Part shown: positions 34,234 to 45,694 of the stretch, piece after piece | Layout: each line of letters starts with the position of its first letter | Numbering within the stretch: position 1 is the first letter of the stretch | Assembly: GCF_002878395.1 (NCBI RefSeq) | Contig: NC_061115.1 | Location: forward strand, 211,106,093-211,170,092 | Direction: 5' to 3' | Source of the DNA: Capsicum annuum | Taxonomy: Eukaryota > Streptophyta > Magnoliopsida > Solanales > Solanaceae | DNA length: 64,000 nt | Made by a program: the position numbers and the translations under genes | The notes under the pieces: generated by a model | What the model saw: only the letters and a program-made list of their open reading frames with translations | Databases searched by the model: none | Told to the model about the DNA's origin: nothing

Positions 34234-36580
34234 ATGGAAATACCATCTCACTATTCTCAGAGACAAAAATTTGATGTAAATGATCTAAAGGCTGACCCCA
34301 CTGAAAGACCTTCGATTTTGAGTTATCCTCCGAACATTCGTGATGAGATAAGAAGGGAATACATTCTAAAACATCCTTGCCAACCTAGAGATCATAAGTT
34401 TCCTCAAACAGACTTTCTTAGAACTCCACGCCATTCTGTTTCTAAATAGTTTAATGAATATTCTAATTGGTTAGAATATAATTTAAGTTCAAATACAGCT
34501 TATTGTTTGTCTTATTATTTATTTCAAGGCAAAATCATTCATCATGGTGGAGGTAATACATTTTCAACGAAAGGATTTAGAAATTGACACAAAAAAAGAT
34601 TGAGTTGCAACACAAATTACTCCCCCAAATAGAATTCATAATTAATAAAAAAGAAAGTATGAAGATCTTATGAGGGAAGAACGGTCTATTGAGGCTAAGT
34701 TTTACAAGTTAGACGAGAAAAGTAAGAATGAATATTGGGTTCAATTAAATGCTTCAATCAATGTGGTCCAATTTCTTCTAAATCAAGGTTTAGCACTCCG
34801 TGGTCATGATGAAAGTGAATCATCCTTGAACAAAGTTAATTTTCTTGAAGCACTTTCTTGAGTTGCGGATAAATGTGATGACATTAAACCTTATGTGTTA
34901 GAAAAAACTCCAAAAAATAGTAAAATGATTTCTCATGATATTCAGAAAGATAGTGTGACTGTGTGTAAGATTGAAACAATCAAGGCTATAATAAAGGATT
35001 TAGATGGTGAATACTTTTATTTGTTGGTTAATGAATCAAGAGACATATCACGTAAAGAGAAGATGGTTGTTTCTTTACGATATGTTGATAAAAAGGGATT
35101 TGTGATGAAAGCCTTCATTGGAATTGTTCATGTTAAGGATACTAGTGTTTTATCTCTAAAGAAAGCAATTGTCGATGTACTTTCTCACCTTCTTTAAATT
35201 TAGCTTATATATGAGGGCAATGTTATGAATGGATAAGCAATATGCAAGGTGAGTTAGGTGGTCTTAAAACATTATTTAGACAAGAAAGTAGATCGGCTCA
35301 CTCAGTTCATTATTTTGCTTATCAACTTCAATTGACTCTAGTTGTGGTTTCTAAATGGTGTGTTCAAGTAGGAGAACTTGTATTATTGATTTCAAATATT
35401 TTAAACATGTTGGGGAATTCCTTTAAACATTTGGATAAATTCATGAATCTCAAAAAGAAAAACTCCAAGAGGCATTAGATATGGGTGAACTAGAAATGGG
35501 TAGAGGTTTGAATTAAGAACTTGGTCTTATTAAAGCTGGTGACACACATTGGGGATCTCACTACAAGTCTTTTGGAAACTTTATTAGCAACTTTGCCTCC
35601 ATTGCTGATGTACTTGATTCTCTTGTTGAAAATACAAGTACTTCGGAAGAAAAAGTTAGTGCATCAAAATTTCTCAAAAGTTGTCAAACTTTTGAGACTA
35701 TTTTCTTGTTCCATTTGATGACTGATATTTTAGGAATCATAAGTGATCTTAATGTGTCATTACAGAAAATAGGAACAGGATATTTCTAATGTCATGATTC
35801 TTGTAAAAATAGCAAAGAGAAGATTGCAAGCATTAAGAGATAATGAATGGGATCCTCTTTTAAAATAGAATGTTGGTTGGGATTTGCTCAAAGAAAAGGT
35901 AGAGACATTGTGTATCAAGAATAATATTCCATTACCCAATTATGATGAACCATATGCTAACTCTAGGAGATCACAACGTAAATTAGTTGATTATACTACT
36001 TTGCACCATTATCGTGTGGATATATTTTATAAAATTATTGATTAGAAGCTACAAGAACTTATTGACCGCTTCAATAAGGTGACAATTGATTTGCTTAATG
36101 GTGTAGCTTGCCTGAATCCAATTGATTCATTTTTTAGTTTTGACATCAAAACGATATTGGTGATGGATAAATTATATCTTGATGACTTTGATGAGTTCAA
36201 CATGAAGGCTCTTGAGAATCAACTTATTAATTATATTATTGATGTTCGTGATACTGATAAAATATTCTCTAATTTAGGTGGACCTAAGGAACTTTCAAAA
36301 GAGGTGGTTGAGACAAAGAAGCATTTAAGCTATTCTCTTGTATTTCTTTTAGTGAAGTTTGCTTTGCTTCTACCCTTGCCACTGCATAGTTGAAAGAACA
36401 TTTTTACCAATGAATTATACCAAGAATGATTTGTGAAATCGAATGCATAATGAATTCTTAGATGGTTTCATAGTGCCTTATGTAGAAAAAGGAGTATTTA
36501 AGAATATTTCTAATGAGTTTATTATAAAAACATTTCAAGGGATGAAGCGCCGTCAAATGCACTTGCAATAGATCTTCTAG
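34234..36580 (+). pseudogene. hAT transposase, ZMYM1/TTF type (broken)
   Basis: Starts MEIPSHYSQRQKFDVNDLKA at 34234. The TTF-like zinc-finger region reads HPCQPRDHKFPQTDF then SNWLEYNL and AYCLSYYLF. The DUF4371-type block reads YWVQLNASINVVQFLLNQG, ALRGHDESESS, KTPKNSKMISHDIQKD and YFYLLVNESRDISRKEKMVV. The C-terminal part has WDLLKEK-like sequence and a dimerisation-type stretch VKFALLLPLPLHS at about 36350-36390, then the frame breaks. At least eight stops or shifts are present. In intact relatives the protein cuts and pastes the element by a DDE reaction. Confidence 0.85.
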
Positions 36581-36747
36581 TCAAGCTTTTGTTAATAGAA
36601 TTTGCTTTGTTGACTTTTTTATATTATATGCTTCAACTTGCTATCCAATATTTTTTTATGATTAATTTGGTTCAAAGATTCTTCTTCTTCTTCAATATAC
36701 GGTATTACGGTTTACAATATACTTTATGACCTGCTTCTTTTTTTAAA

Positions 36748-36787
36748 AGTACGAACACCCTTAACCAAAATTCTAGCTCCGCCATTG
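36748..36787 (-). repeat. Right terminal inverted repeat of the split hAT element
   Basis: On the minus strand this begins CAATGGCGGAGCTAGAATTT followed by TGGTTAAGGGTGTTCG. This form is common to terminal repeats of Solanaceae hAT elements of this class. Confidence 0.65.
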
Positions 36788-37008
36788 TGTTTATATTAGT
36801 GTTGTGTATAGGAGTTGGAGGTTGACTGTAAAAAATGCCGATGGAAGATTATTAGTAGTCTTTAAGTGAAAAATAAATGTACTCCCTTAGATCACTATCG
36901 ACTTGAGATACAGAGTAAAAACTAATAAATGATATGAGATAATTTTATTATATTACTCTTTAAGTATAATTTACATTTTGTTCATAAAAAAGCAAAATGT
37001 TAACTTAT
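36788..37008 (-). other. WRKY copy 2, intron 1 fragment
   Basis: Non-coding DNA downstream (minus strand) of the copy 2 exon 1. Its exon-proximal 40 bp resemble intron 1 of copy 1. The splice donor reads ATAAGT instead of GTAAGT at 37008-37003, so splicing would fail. It is cut at 36787 by the hAT terminal repeat. Confidence 0.7.
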
Positions 37009-37246
37009 TGTTTCTTATACTTGTCTTGATCTTGCTCTCCATCCCACTGGTTCTCTTTTTTTGCTTTTTGATAATCATCAGTAGGTAATTCAGTTGATGA
37101 TGAAGAAATCGATGATAAATTTAGAGTGACTGGAACACTAATGAACTAATCAGATATTGATGAATCTTGAAGTGTAGAAGTAGTAATAATAGGATAATGA
37201 AGGGGTTCATGATGAGGTGGAAACATTAGCAAATCTGAAATGGAAA
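37009..37246 (-). pseudogene. WRKY transcription factor copy 2, partial exon 1
   Basis: The minus strand encodes SDLLMFPPHHEPLHYPIITT, STLQDSSISD, a stop, then FISVPVTLNLSSISSSSTEL, PTDDYQKAKKENQWDGEQDQ and DKYKKQ. It aligns along its whole length with both parts of copy 1 exon 1 and lacks the small LTR element found there. The last codon (CA plus the first G of exon 2) fits the exon 2 sequence [10 protein letters not shown]. The 5' half is missing because the subfamily C LTR begins at 37247. No exon 2 or exon 3 of this copy is present. Confidence 0.85.
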
Positions 37247-37782
37247 TGTCAAGACCCACCGAGGCCATGGCGGCAACGGGCATCCCAAACCACGAAGGCC
37301 CGAGAGATCCCTTAGCATACTATCATAAGCATAATTCATACATAAATCAAAGTGCAGAAGATATAATGACATTTATGGGAAACTCATAATCAAACTGTGT
37401 CAGCAAGTTGAGACAATACAGATACTCAAATCTCGTCTACGAAGCATCTACTGGTTACTAACTATCTAGGCCGGGATAAGGCCCCCGGCTAGATCATAAA
37501 ATGAAAGAAGTCAACATATGATCAAATGCCTTCCGAAAGATGGATGGCTCACCAACTCTGTCATTATCCCAAATGTTCTACTTATGTAACGGACCACGGA
37601 ACTGTTCCTTAGAACCTGTATTATAAGGGTCAACACTTGAAAAGTATTTGGTATGCATAACAATTCAACAATAACATATATTTTATGTAAAATAAGTGAG
37701 AGCATTATGAAAATAATTTATCATAATATAGGCAAAAAAAACACATGGGCATAATATAAAGAGCTTCAATTATATTCGTTGG
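37247..37782 (-). mobile_element. Truncated gypsy LTR (subfamily C)
   Basis: Begins TGTCAAGACCCACCGAGG and matches the LTR at 10851 (ACGGGCATCCCAAACCA, GAAGGCC, GTGCAGAAGA, and AAACACATGGGCA near its end). It stops at about 37782, where hAT-type sequence begins; the rest is absent from the window. It inserted into exon 1 of WRKY copy 2. Confidence 0.8.
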
Positions 37783-39910
37783 CAGCCCAATGGCCAACTA
37801 ACTGATTTTTCCATTATTTAAAAAAAAATCAAAAATTTCCTACAAATACCCCACTTCAAAAATCATTTTTCACACAACTCACAATCTCAGTTATTCTAAT
37901 TATCTTCTAAATTTCTCAATTTTATTTTTTAATTTTGCAATTACAAATATCAAGTGGAAGTTTTCTAAAGTCTCAACTTTCGGATACTTCAAAAATTTGG
38001 TATTGCCGTTCCATCTCTTACTTTTAATTTTTAATTAGTGTATTATTTGTTGAATATTTATTTTTATTATTTTATGTATTTTGAATATTTATTAGTTTAA
38101 TTTGTAATATGGATAAATTAAGAAACATTGATAAAAGTGTTAAAAAACTGTCCCAGAAGTGGTAGTGATAGTAAAACATAAATTGGTGCCGATTTCGGTA
38201 GAGGTAGTTCAAATACTAGATATACATTTGTGCCTCCGGTACCAAATAAAACCTTTTGAGAATGAAATAGGTATAGGTGCTCACGATATGAATTATTTAG
38301 AATCTCAGAAAAATTATGGTATAGAAGAAGAGAATGAAGTAGACGCGGTTGATTTAAATACAGATGATGATAATATCGGTGAGACAGCTGAAGTCGGTAA
38401 TGATAATGTTAGATCTGAATCAATTAATCTTCCTCCCCGTCCTCCCTGTACCCCTGTATGATCTCATAGAAGAACTAGTTTTGCATGTAATTTTTTGCGA
38501 AAATAGTAAGAGAAACTAAGGTCCAATGCAAAATTTGTGAATTAGTATATAAGCATAAAACCAGAGGCAATAAAGGTGGTACGGGTTCGTTGATGAGACA
38601 TTTAAGAGAAAAAGACTCAGTAGAGCTAAGTCTTACACAAGGTGGTGAGGCTATTAGTGGGCCAACACAAATTAAATTAAATCCAACAATCGGTCAATTA
38701 GTTAAAAATTATAATAAAATGAAGGGCCGAGAAGAAATAGCCAAAATGATAGTTGTGGGTTGCTTGCCTTTCTCTTTTGCTTCTTCGGATATTTTTATTC
38801 ATTATATTCAAGCAATTTATAATCTCATGTTTACAAGTATTCCTAGAAGTACTTGTTGGTTCGATATTTTTAGACTCCATGTACAATATGTTTATTAGTT
38901 ATCTGCATTATTAAAAATTATTTCATGTAAAGTTGCTCTAACTTCTGATCTTGGTTGTGCTATTAATAAAAATAATTATTTAACAATTACTTGTCATTGA
39001 ATAAATAGTAATTTTGTTATGCAAAAACGTATTCTAGCATTTTTGTATGATGAAGATCGTAGATACACTGAAAAATTTATTTCTGAATTTATTTCTAAAG
39101 TTGCAACATATTATGATATTGAAAGAAAAGTTTTATGTATATCTTTTGATAATGCATCTAACAACAAGACTGTTGTTGAATTGTTAAAGTTGAACTTTCT
39201 CCACCGTTACTCAAAATTTTTCATATTAAGTGTGCTTGTCATATATATGTGTTAATCGTAAGAGATGGTCTTGAATTTTTTGAGCTTTATATTCAAAAGA
39301 TAAGACTTGTTGTTGGCTTTATTCAAGGAAATCATCGAAAAACTAGAATAAAAGAATTTAAAGCTAATGTGAACAAAATGAACTTAGACCGATATTAATG
39401 CCTGAAGAATGTGATACTAGATGGAATGCAACTTATAATTATTTACGAGATTTTCTTACTTATAAGGTTCCTATTACAATGACTTTTAATCAATACTCTA
39501 ATTCTTTTCCTGAGTGTATGCTACATGATTCTGATTAGCTTGCAATTGCTGATCTTGTTAAATATTTGAAAAAAATTTTGTAGCTACGATTGAATTTTCT
39601 AGTGCTTATTATCCTAATATTTGTAATATTTTAGTTTATTTAGTCAAAATTTCTTGTTTGCTTAAAGAATATAAGAATAAAGAGGATTACAAAGAAGCTG
39701 TTATTGATATGATTGCTAAATTTAAAAAATATTTTTATTCGCTTCCCCAACTTTACTTGATTGTTGCAATAATAAATCCATGTATTAAATATAATACTGT
39801 TCGAATTTAGTTCTATTATTTATAATGCTTTAGAGATAAAACCAGAAGAAGAACCTTCTGTATTTACGACTATGAGTGATCCGAACAGCTACATGAAAGT
39901 ATTATATAAC
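37783..39910 (+). mobile_element. Ac-like hAT element 1 (truncated at both ends)
   Basis: It aligns with the hAT element at 60485 onward from its 5' leader (ATCATTTTTCACACAA, GGTATTG(C/T)CGTTCCATCTCT) through most of the transposase. The 5' terminal repeat is missing. The 3' part is cut at 39910 by the start of the Tat/Ogre-like LTR, in sequence matching 62871-62890 of the second copy. Confidence 0.8.
38109..39910 (+). pseudogene. Ac-like hAT transposase 1 (broken)
   Basis: The start ATGGATAAATTAAGAAAC at 38109 (MDKLRN) is shared with the copy at 61052. Pieces in order: an acidic N-terminal region (GIEEENEVDAVDLNTDDDN); a BED-type zinc finger around CKICELVYKHKTRG and LMRHLREKD; REEIAKMIVVGCLPFSFASS; FIHYIQAIYNLMF; MQKRILAFLYDEDRRYTEKF; and LCISFDNASNNKT, which carries a catalytic Asp. 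The hATC end is missing because of the LTR at 39911. Stops and shifts occur at 38142, 38459, 38896 and elsewhere. Confidence 0.83.
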
Positions 39911-42900
39911 TGTTTTATCCTTTTTTGAATTTTATATTGGAAGAAAGTGATTTTGACCTTTTCAAACTATTCAAGAAAATTCTGAAATAATTTTTAAAAT
40001 ATGTACAGAGTCGCCACTTGATTTTTATAGAAAATATTAAGAAAACTTAAAGGAATTTCAAAGATTTAAAAACAGAATATATCTTTGAAATTAGAGAAAC
40101 TGAATAAAGGTTCAATTAACGCCCTAAGAAGGTTTAAGGCACTTAGGAGCGTCCGTATAAAAACAGTTCACCAAAAGATCGTTTTAACTACCTCAAAAAA
40201 AAGAGTGACTAATCATACGAAAATGTCGATTTTTTATGAAAACATCGAGCTTGATTGAGCAATTTTGAAAAAAAAAATGGACTTATTTCATTCAATTTCA
40301 AATAATCTATTTTTTAGGCTAAAATAATTGGCTTGAAAAGAAAATTTTTTGAGCAAAAATTTCATTTTTAGTGATATAATTTTAAGGTAAATCAATTTCT
40401 TTTTAAGGGAAGGGTCACTTTTAAAGGAAACTCTATTAAATTAAAATCTTGACTTTAATAAAGAAAATAGATTTTAAGGAGAAATACTAAACCAAAATAA
40501 ATAAGGAACATTCAATGATAATGGGAGAAAAATTATTTTTAGAAGAAAGAAAATTTATTTTGTTTAATTTTTTAGGAAAAAAAATTTATTTAGCCTAAAC
40601 GAGGTTAATTAATACATGAACAAAAAGAGAGTCGTCTTGATTCTAAAGCTTGTTTTTAAGAAGATTAACATAAAATATTTTTTTATTTTTTATTTATTTA
40701 AAAGAATAAAGTTGATAGAAAAAATTCAAAAAATTAACAAAAAGAAAATGAAGATAAATAAAAGTAGCAACATCTAAGGGGATTTATCTAGATTAATTAA
40801 TTAAAGTGTGTAAATAAATACAAATAAATAAGCTAAAACAGAAACTAAAGAGAAAAGAGTTAAGATTGGGCCTTTTCCAAATCTGGCCATGTTGGCCTAT
40901 TCTTTTTGGACTTTTGATCCATTTCGGCAGTGTATACCCAGCTGTATACTGACTGTATATCAGTCTTGCTGTAACTGCGTTTTTGTATATCTAGTGTATA
41001 CATGACCATATATTGGTTGTATATGCATATATTTTAGTATTCCACCTGTATACGAACTTCACCTCCATGTTTTCCCTGTATATCCACTGTATACTACTGT
41101 ATATTGGTGTATACAGCCTTGTTTCTTGTCTTTTAGTCCATTTTTGGGACCTTGTTGGCGTGGAGTTTTGACTCGGAGGAATGGGACTTGGTCCCATAGA
41201 TTCAAAGGGGGAGAATGGAGTCCAATGGACTCAATGAAATCACATGCGTCAAGGAAAATACAAAAAATTAGTACAAGTTCAAAATAATTCATCGAAAATG
41301 GAACAACGAAAGAAACGAGTCACTAAAAGTTTCATCCATATAATTCATTCACCAAAGCATATAGTATGTGAATTATTACAAAACTAGGAAAATAGGTATT
41401 TCAAGCACCAAAGCTGATACCATGAGAACTGAAACAAAACCAGGAGAATAGGTATAGTTCAACGGATAGGCTAACACAATTCAAACATCCAGGAAAATGG
41501 CCAAGTCAAGAATACCAAATGGAACGTACATACTTGTCCTTTACCTTTAGGGAAATTTTTAAGATGACAAGGAGAAATTAGAGTGAGGTACCATGAATTA
41601 TTGTCAGAGAGTTCCAACAGATAATTTTTCTTATCACAACTAGTTCTTAAGAAATTATACAAAGGAGTTTATTCCTAGATTTGAACAAAACAATTCAGCC
41701 AAGGGAACACTTTTGAACCAAATTTATGGGAAGAATGTATGAAGGAATGCACAAGTTTAATTTTTATAATTTTATTTATTTATTTATTAAAGAAAAAGAA
41801 ACCATACCCAAAGACATGTCGAACAAGCGTACAGATAATATCTCGATTTGAGTAGATAGAAGTGAGGAGCACTTTGAAAATATTATTTCCAGTTTGAAGT
41901 TTCGAAGTATCCCGAACACACGTGATACATAATTTAGGCAAAAACTGATTTTCTAGGAAGTGAACAAATTGTTTCCCCCATTCTTGGGAGCAATTAAAAG
42001 AATGTGCAGCAATCTATTTCAGGAAAAAAAAATGCGTTCAATTAAAAGCAAAAGGAAACAAACTTACATAATGCCATTTTTTCCCTGGAAATCAAGTTCA
42101 TGATAATTTTGTTTAGGGAATCAAGGCCTTCATAGGCTTCGATGTTTATGAAATGTGCAAGAACAAATATTGCTACTATCACATAGAAAACTCGAAAAAA
42201 AAAAAAAAAAAACACCCTGAACCTCGCCTAATCAACCCTTCCGTCTCAACGCAAAAAATTGTAGCGAACAATTAGAGCATTCACATCTCCCTCTCACTAT
42301 ACAAGATAGACTAAGTCCCAAATTGTAAGCCTACACCAAAGATAAAAGAAAGCAAGCAAAATCACCTCCTTTGAACAAGTGCAAAATCATGAAGAAGGTT
42401 ATTTTTCCACCAAACCTTCTAACATGGTAGCTGGATATGAAAACATGAAATAAAACCTTAATATGGTTAATTTTTATCTTTTTGGGGGCAGCCAATTGAA
42501 ACAGAAGAGCCTGTCATGACGGAGCTTTCACCACCGGACTTTTGATCCTACTTGTAGGAGATCAATTTTTTGTCGTGATAGAGTTGTTTGAATCAATTTC
42601 TTCTGGAATTCTTGATTACGTGGGATTAAGGGAATGCTACTCCAAAATCCCCAATTTTCCCCCAAAATTCCTTTTTTCTGCCTTCTTCCCCTCAATGTCT
42701 ATTTATAGGGGAAATGTTATTTTCATCACCAAAATAGGGAAAACATATCCATAAAATTTGGATTTGAATTGACATCTTCTGATTTGGATTAGATTTTGGT
42801 GCTAGAGACACACAATCTTGAGCCAAAAGTCAACAATGATGGATCTAGGTTTGAGAATTGCAGAGATAAGATGGAGAGAGAGAGGTTTTTGTGATTTAAG

Positions 42901-43249
42901 GGTTCGTTGTTGTTAGGTGTTCATCGATGGGTTGGGTCGATGAAAACTGGAATCGGGTTTGGTTATTGTTCGTATTGCAGCTGCTGTTGAAATTTAGAGT
43001 TGTTTGTTGCTGGGATTTTGTCGTTGGAATAGGTGGGGGTATCGAGTGTTCACGGGAATCGGGTTATCGATGTTCAGTTGTTGTTATTCATACCTGTCCT
43101 TGTTCTTTTACGTTTGTATTGTACCCCATCTGTGCGTAATATTGTTTGAAGCTGCTGATGTTAACGTTGTTTATTGACTGTGTTGTTGTCGATCATTTGT
43201 TGTATAGGTAAAAAGGAAAAGGTAGAGAAATGGGTCGAATCTTGGGTTG
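39911..43249 (-). mobile_element. Tat/Ogre-like gypsy 3' LTR, R-U5 and part of U3
   Basis: The plus-strand start TGTTTTATCC is the LTR 3' end in minus orientation and matches the copy at 58646. Conserved blocks are TTTCAAACTATTCAAG, GGTTTAAGGCACTTAGG, ACTATATAC/TGTATAC repeats at about 40930-41110, and a tract near 41200 (G5 here, G18 in the other copy). On the minus strand CCCCTATAAATAGACATTG (about 42695-42713) supplies a TATA box, so roughly 2.7 kb of the LTR is R-U5. A solo LTR interrupts at 43250. The LTR end abuts hAT element 1 at 39910. The small open frames here are not genes. Confidence 0.75.
42695..42713 (-). promoter_or_regulatory. Probable LTR TATA box
   Basis: Minus-strand CCCCTATAAATAGACATTG has the plant TATA consensus CTATAAATA. 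It lies in the position expected for the U3/R boundary of the Tat/Ogre-like LTR. Confidence 0.6.
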
Positions 43250-45694
43250 TGTAACGCCCCATACTTTTTTCTAGCTTAAGTTCGCTCCTAGAATGTCAAG
43301 AATTAGCTTCAAAAATAAATATCATTTTATTCGTATGGAATTTTTAAGATTTTGACTTTTTTTGTGTGTGAAAAATTGAATTAGCTTTCCATCAATATAA
43401 AATTCACCTAAATCCGACAACTGGGTGAGAAGTTATGGCGATTTTAAGTTTCAGTCGTTAAACACCGTCATTCAGGCCAGTAGCGCGTCGCGGAGTGTCT
43501 TAAAATAGAAATTGTCAGTTTTCAGTATTACTTCGTGATATTGGCGCGTCGCGCCATATACCCAATTCATAATTGTCAATTTCAGTGTACCAACGCGATT
43601 ACACAACGTCGCGGTGCGCTTTCAGTTCGTAACCAAAGTGACAATGCGATTTTACCGCATCGCACAACCATGTAATTTCCCAGTCGTCATTTCCAATGGC
43701 CTGGTGCGATAGTGGCGCGTCGCGCCAGGGGTCCAGATCGATAAAATTACACGAAAAATTAAAGTTGCGCCCAGGGTTAAAATAGTCTTTTTCCATGATT
43801 TTATTCCGCCCAGATGTGGAATTTAAGCCCTAAAAATGTGAAACCCCTTCATTATTCACTTTTTGCCAAAATCAAAAGGTAGTCTCTGTTTAGGACACAA
43901 ACTCTAGCTCTCAAGAATCAAGGTCAATCTTAAGAATCTCTCCAAGAACTCCAAGAATCTCACAAATTAAGGTATGTTAGATGTTTATTCATGGATCCTT
44001 ACCTTCCATGGAGCCAAAGAATCCCTTTTTAAAATACAAGATTTATGATTTATGATTTCTATGTTTGAATTAGATTGAATTTATGTTCACGATGTTATTT
44101 GAGTTTTAATCCATGATTTAGATTACAAGTTCCAAGAACTGATTCTAGTATGTGTTAAATTACATAGTATTTATGATAAACCCTTCAATTTGCAAGTTGA
44201 TTATTGTAACCATGTTAACCCTAGGTGTTTATGATTTAATGAACCAAGCATGCTTCCCATGTATTTGATAAATTGTCTATGAGAATGAAATAATGCCATT
44301 ATAGCATGCTAACATATATTTCCCCATTCATGTACAAGTTAATGCATTACAAGTGTTTGATGAAATGTCTCTTTGAATGAATTATGACCAAGTAAACATT
44401 GTTATGTTATTCAAGATTATGCTTTGCTTTACTTTTCATATTATCGAGTCTTGGGGGTATTTTATACCCGACAACTAAGCTGTTTACCTAGAGCCTATGT
44501 AGTTACGAATAGCATCGATCATGTCACAATTAGTACATCTTTCAGTTAGTTATAGAACTCAGTCAGTCACAAAACTTAGGAAAACTCAGAAATCTCAATA
44601 TCAGCCCATCCCAGTTCAGTATACTCAGTCAGTGTCATTCAGTTGAGAGTAGGAACTAGCACCGAACAAGTGTAGAGGTGACGACTTTTCTCGTCAGGTA
44701 CGCGGAGTCGTTAGTAGCAGTCTCACACGACTTTTCCCTCCCAGGGGCCACCCGTCAGATTAGGCTTGACTTTCTGTTCAGGTCACCCGTCAGATAGGCT
44801 TGACCACAACAGTTGTCTTTACCCGTGGCACGGTACTAGCACCCTTCCAATTGGGGTTACAGGTTGGACCCCACTCAATTTACTCAGGGGCATATCGATT
44901 AAGTGAGAACTCCCACAGTTTCAGTTTCAGTTTCAGTTTCGGTCTCAGTCGTCAGAATAGAACTCAGTTCAGTTCTATAGTATCAGGACTGTCAGATATA
45001 GTCACTCAGTTATCAGTAATTCAGATTATTAGTGATCTCAGATTATCAGTATATTCAGTTATCAGTTATTAGATTCAATACCAGTATACACAGTTACAGT
45101 ATGCACAATATACTAAGTATTTATAGATCCCCCATGTATGTTAATCCAGCTCTTGCATGTCATTCAGTTAGTTATTGTCCATGCATATAAACCCGTGTAT
45201 TTAGCATTACCTCATTTAGCATACCATTATATTCTCGCGTACTAATCGCATACCCGTTTCTTACACTATGATGTTTTATATCATAGGTTCGGACGCTCAC
45301 GTTCCTAACCACGCTTGGCCAGATTCAGCCAGCAGTAGCAGATTTAATAGTGAGTCCTCATCGATCGAGGATATGCTTTTATTTTAGTACTTCAGCTTAA
45401 CAGTATTTTAGTAGATAGAGTTAGTTGGGGGATTGTCTCATCAACTGCACTTTCAGACAGATTCATTTAGTGGCTTTTCAGACTAGATTTTCAGATAGTA
45501 TTCAGTTTTACAAATGTTATAGTTTATTAGTATTTCAGATGTTTTAAACCTTATGACATTTTAGCCCATTTTTCTGCATCTATTTTAGTATTATTTTTCA
45601 ATGCTCATAGCAGATATCATTCATGGGTTAGCTTGTGGTCCTTCGGGGTTGTAAGCACCGTGTGATGACTAGGGGGTAGTCTCGGGTCGTTACA
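43250..45694 (+). mobile_element. Tekay-type LTR, probably solo
   Basis: A 2445-bp LTR from TGTAACGCCCCATACTTTT to CTCGGGTCGTTACA. It shares many blocks with other LTRs here in opposite orientation, for example GGTTACAGGTTGGACCCC and TTAGCTTGTGGTCCTTCGGG. A block of palindromic GC units occupies 43480-43730. Flanks GGTTG and GTCTG do not form a clear target duplication. No primer site follows; downstream sequence resembles the Tat/Ogre U3. Its identity to the LTR at 52896 is clearly lower than expected for a recent pair, so I treat it as a separate insertion, though an old 5' LTR of the element 46002-55399 cannot be excluded. Confidence 0.7.
43480..43730 (+). repeat. Array of palindromic GC-rich units in the LTR
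   Basis: About five units spaced 55-65 bp apart in an otherwise AT-rich LTR. Two contain the 13-bp near-palindrome GGCGCGTCGCGCC (43543-43555 and 43714-43726). Others are AGCGCGTCGCGG (43482), CAACGTCGCGGTGCGC (about 43603) and GCGATTTTACCGCATCGC (about 43648). AATTGTCA or CAGT-type spacers separate them. Confidence 0.8.

Larger units (their letters stand above)
21264..36787 (+). mobile_element. hAT element with ZMYM1/TTF-type transposase, split by a gypsy element
   Basis: The left end is proposed at 21264 (CAGGTGTGGAGCTACAGCC). The right end is at 36787, where the opposite strand reads CAATGGCGGAGCTAGAATT. The two 14-bp ends agree at 10 positions and contain the GGAGCTA motif common in Solanaceae hAT elements. 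The element's own DNA is 21264-21342 plus 33396-36787; the rest is the gypsy element with GTTAA duplications. The 8-bp target duplication of the hAT could not be confirmed, so the exact ends are tentative. It separates WRKY copy 1 from copy 2. Confidence 0.6.

Noticed and set aside
21256..36795. 8-bp target duplication for the split hAT element
   Set aside because: AGGGGTGG and TGTTTATA do not match; ends kept as tentative.
41059..41292. Minus-strand open frame repeated at 59775-60047
   Set aside because: The repetition reflects the two LTR copies; frames differ in length and have no conserved coding signal.
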